Source: Dehalococcoidia bacterium (lineage in GTDB: Bacteria > Chloroflexota > Dehalococcoidia > GIF9 > AB-539-J10). From it: 24,543 nt of DNA. The DNA lies in the NCBI GenBank assembly GCA_023229725.1, contig JALNYR010000018.1, forward strand, positions 1 to 24,543, given 5' to 3'. Below the pieces are notes generated by a model that had not been told where the DNA came from, did not search any database, and saw only the letters and a list, made by a program, of their open reading frames with translations. How positions within the stretch are numbered: position 1 is the first letter of the stretch; every line of letters begins with the position of its first letter. Below are positions 22,628 to 24,543 of this stretch, piece by piece. The translations under genes and the position numbers were made by a program.

Positions 22628-23584
22628 GTGCGTGCCTTGGTGACCGGCAGCGCGGGATTCGTCGGCAGCCACTTGGTTGACCTCCTGCTCGCTGATGGAC
22701 ATGAGGTGGTTGGCATTGACAACCTCTTCCGTGGGAGCATTGCGAACCACTCTGATGCGCTTCGAAGTCCGAGGTTTTGCTTCAACGAGTGTGATGTGCT
22801 CGACGCGCCGCAGGTCGAGCGGCTGGCAGCCGGCGTTGAGTGTGTCTTCCATCTCGCCGCCATCAACGGAACGAAGTATTTCTACGAGTGTCCAGAACTG
22901 GTGATGCACACGAATGTTCAGGGAACCGAGAATGTGCTTCGAGCAGCCGCTGTCAACCACGTAAAGAGCGTGGTATTCACGTCGTCATCTGAGGTTTATG
23001 GGCAACCAGCGGTGGTGCCCACTCCCGAGGACGCTCCGTCGGTATTCGAGCCGTCCACTAGCGTTCGCTGGAGCTATGCCGTAAGCAAGCTCCTCGATGA
23101 GCACATGTGCGCGGCGCATTCTCGACAGAGTGGCGCCAATGTGGCCATCCTCAGGCTGTTCAATGCGTATGGACCTCGGCAGGTCTCGAGTAGCTACGGA
23201 CAGGTGGTTGGCATGTTCGCCGAGAGACTTCTGCGTGGCAAGCCGCCCGTCGTATTTGGTGACGGACAACAGACTCGTTCATTCACGTATGTTGAAGACA
23301 TGGTGAGAGGCATTGAGTTGGCCTCCAGGCGTGTCTCTGGATGCACCGTGATCAACATCGGGAACTCGGATGAAGTGACGATAACTGACCTTGCTCTGCT
23401 CATGCGTTCTCTGGTCAGCGAAATGGGCGGTGTCGTTCCTGAGCCCGGGCAGCTGTACGAGCACGAACCGCTTCGACGGTGTCCGGATATCTCGCGAGCG
23501 AAGAAGCTTCTCGGCTACTCGCCCAAGGTGAGACTTGGTGAGGGGTTGGCCATGACGCTGGATTGGTTCCGCAGCCGGATCTAG
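22628..23584 (+). CDS. NAD-dependent nucleotide-sugar epimerase/dehydratase (extended SDR)
   Basis: A 318-residue extended short-chain dehydrogenase acting on nucleotide sugars. The NAD-binding GSAGFVG is at 7-13 and the acidic IDNLFRG follows beta-2. The catalytic set is Ser119-121 (TSSSEVYG), Tyr150 and Lys154 (YAVSK). NAYGPRQ, QTRSFTYVEDMVRGI and the C-terminal DISRAKKLLGYSP are family standards. A 4-epimerase or a C6-decarboxylating activity on the uronic acid made upstream are both plausible. GTG 22628 starts 2 bp after the dehydrogenase stop, with GGGGAGG upstream. The stop shares CTAG (23581-23584) with the convergent glycosyltransferase. Confidence 0.88.
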   Translation: MRALVTGSAGFVGSHLVDLLLADGHEVVGIDNLFRGSIANHSDALRSPRFCFNECDVLDAPQVERLAAGVECVFHLAAINGTKYFYECPELVMHTNVQGTENVLRAAAVNHVKSVVFTSSSEVYGQPAVVPTPEDAPSVFEPSTSVRWSYAVSKLLDEHMCAAHSRQSGANVAILRLFNAYGPRQVSSSYGQVVGMFAERLLRGKPPVVFGDGQQTRSFTYVEDMVRGIELASRRVSGCTVINIGNSDEVTITDLALLMRSLVSEMGGVVPEPGQLYEHEPLRRCPDISRAKKLLGYSPKVRLGEGLAMTLDWFRSRI

Positions 23585-24321
23585 GGTCCGGAGAGTCTCC
23601 GCTTCAGTCTGCGGGCAAATGATCGAACCAACTGGGAAGCATAGGGTCCTCCGACCCGCACGTACCGGAGCTTCGATTGGCCGCCTTCTCGGGTCAAGTA
23701 GACAATGGGTGTTTGCGTCACTCTGAGTCCTGCGTCAATCGCCTTCAGGTGAATCTCGGCATGGATCTCGAACCCATCTGCCTTCAGAGCAAGCCGGTCC
23801 AGCGCTTCGCGACGAATGGCTCGGTAGCCTGAGGTGAGATCGGCCACAGGGGTTCCGAGCAAGACGCGCGCCGCTACGCTGTATGCGCCGCTGATGATAC
23901 GACGCGACAGAGCCATGTGTCGATCACCCTTCCACTCGCCGTATCGCGAGCCAATCGTGAGGTCCGCACCCTCATTGATGGCTTGGATGAGTCGCGGCAG
24001 GTCGGCAGGGGCGTGTGAACCGTCTCCATCCATGGTGATGACAATCGAAGATGTGGCGGCGGCGAAGCCGGCCCTCAGTGTTCGTCCCACGCCCGGGTGT
24101 CCGTCGCGGCGCTCAACAAGTCTGAGTGACGTATGCTGCGGAGACAGCCTCCGTACCGCCTCGGATGTGTCGTCGGCGCTGTTGTCATCCACCACGATAA
24201 CCTCCCAAGGCAGCCTGGCGTCATCGAGGACGCGGGCGACCTCCGGGAGCAGAGTCAGGAGGTTCTTTGCCTCGTTGTGACAGGGTATGATTACGGATAC
24301 ACTTGGAGCGGCAACAATCAC
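23581..24321 (-). CDS. GT2 polyprenyl-phosphate sugar transferase (DPM1-like)
   Basis: A 246-residue single-domain GT2 enzyme resembling dolichol/polyprenol-phosphate mannosyltransferase. SVSVIIPCHNEAKN and VIVVDDNSADDT bind the nucleotide. MDGDGSH (97-103) holds the metal-binding aspartates, and DLTSGYRAIRREAL is the acceptor-side motif. No membrane helix or GtrA domain is present, unlike the fusion at 18927. The start is taken as GTG 24321, 9 nt after a TATAAT box (24336-24331), which implies a leaderless mRNA. A longer frame to ATG 24390 would run through the promoter and overlap the divergent gene. It probably makes the lipid-linked sugar used by the membrane protein encoded divergently. 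Confidence 0.85.
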   Translation of the reverse strand: MIVAAPSVSVIIPCHNEAKNLLTLLPEVARVLDDARLPWEVIVVDDNSADDTSEAVRRLSPQHTSLRLVERRDGHPGVGRTLRAGFAAATSSIVITMDGDGSHAPADLPRLIQAINEGADLTIGSRYGEWKGDRHMALSRRIISGAYSVAARVLLGTPVADLTSGYRAIRREALDRLALKADGFEIHAEIHLKAIDAGLRVTQTPIVYLTREGGQSKLRYVRVGGPYASQLVRSFARRLKRRLSGP

Positions 24322-24330
24322 AGTGCGTCG

Positions 24331-24338
24331 ATTATACT
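24331..24338. promoter_or_regulatory. Shared, two-directional -10 element
   Basis: The 8-mer ATTATACT contains TATACT on the plus strand (24333-24338) and TATAAT on the minus strand (24336-24331). It sits between two divergent starts. No good -35 box was found for either direction. Confidence 0.4.
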
Positions 24339-24380
24339 CCGACCGGCGTTCTGCTCCGGCGTCAGTGAGGGCCGATGCGA

Positions 24381-24543
24381 ATGGCGTCATCTGTGACTGA
24401 GGGCTTCCCGCGTAACCTGCGTGCGCTCCGAGCGCGGCTGAGAACCAGTGATGCCGTTGCAGTGGCTTCCTTCATGGCTCTGGGCGCATTCTTGCGCCTG
24501 TGGAATGTAGAGAACCTCTTCATGATTGTCCATGACTATGATG
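24381..24543 (+). CDS. Membrane protein fragment, possibly a GT39/ArnT-like glycosyltransferase
   Basis: The first 54 codons of a gene cut by the right edge. After a basic N-terminus (RNLRALRARLRTSD) comes a hydrophobic segment AVAVASFMALGAFLRLWNVENL, then HDYD. LRLW followed by an acidic pair on the outer face matches the start of many lipid-linked-sugar-dependent glycosyltransferases (GT39/PMT/ArnT type), where the acidic residue is catalytic. GAGGG lies 9 nt before ATG 24381; ATG 24375 is an alternative. Divergent pairing with a polyprenyl-phosphate sugar synthase fits. The visible sequence is too short for certainty. Confidence 0.45.
   Translation, partial: MASSVTEGFPRNLRALRARLRTSDAVAVASFMALGAFLRLWNVENLFMIVHDYD

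Overview
The window is a high-GC bacterial chromosome fragment carrying about 23 protein genes, two of them cut by the window edges. No rRNA, tRNA, CRISPR array, transposase or integrase was seen. Several characters suggest Chloroflexota, probably a Dehalococcoidia-type lineage: a V/A-type ATPase operon in the archaeal H-I order, a CetZ-like tubulin homologue, a polyprenyl-phosphate glycosyltransferase fused to GtrA, a type IV pilin with its peptidase, and promoters whose -10 box lies only 8-10 nt before the start codon. This placement is inference from gene content, not from a marker search.

Layout. 1-409 (minus): start of a V/A-ATPase operon (stalk subunit H, then subunit I). 676-4395 (plus): a KDG-kinase-like sugar kinase, a KDG-aldolase/DapA-family lyase, endonuclease V, and prfB (RF2) with its programmed +1 frameshift. 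Two exported proteins follow, a gluzincin-type peptidase and an orphan solute-binding lipoprotein (4392-7116). coaE (minus) and the AmmeMemoRadiSam pair amrS/amrA (plus) are divergent around 7727-7825. A DUF47 protein and a PiT phosphate transporter follow (9458-11072). 11127-15143 (minus) holds, in transcription order, a NarL/LuxR-type regulator with a degenerate receiver, a secreted IPT/TIG plus FN3-like protein anchored by one C-terminal membrane helix, and a CetZ/tubulin-like GTPase. 15356-16783 (plus): an MBL-fold hydrolase and an unknown protein. Prepilin peptidase (minus) and a type IV pilin (plus) are divergent across a 734-bp intergenic region rich in palindromes. 18927-24543: glycan genes (GT2-GtrA fusion, sugar nucleotidyltransferase, nucleotide-sugar dehydrogenase, SDR epimerase, GT2, and the start of a membrane protein that resembles a GT39-type glycosyltransferase).

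How the parts work together. The sugar kinase and lyase look like the lower half of a (semi-)phosphorylative Entner-Doudoroff route. DUF47 and PiT form a phosphate-uptake pair. The peptidase and pilin are a processing enzyme and its substrate. The dehydrogenase, nucleotidyltransferase and epimerase would make activated sugars, and the polyprenyl-phosphate glycosyltransferases would supply lipid-linked sugar donors for a surface glycan. By eye, genes from about 20287 onward have lower third-position GC than the rest, which suggests a separately acquired or fast-evolving glycan locus.

The most unusual unit is the CetZ-like GTPase 39 bp downstream of the membrane-anchored IPT/TIG protein, with the receiver-degenerate regulator next to them. 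It may be an undescribed cytoskeleton-to-surface module. A second theme is the repeated very short spacing between -10 box and start codon, which predicts leaderless mRNAs for at least five genes.
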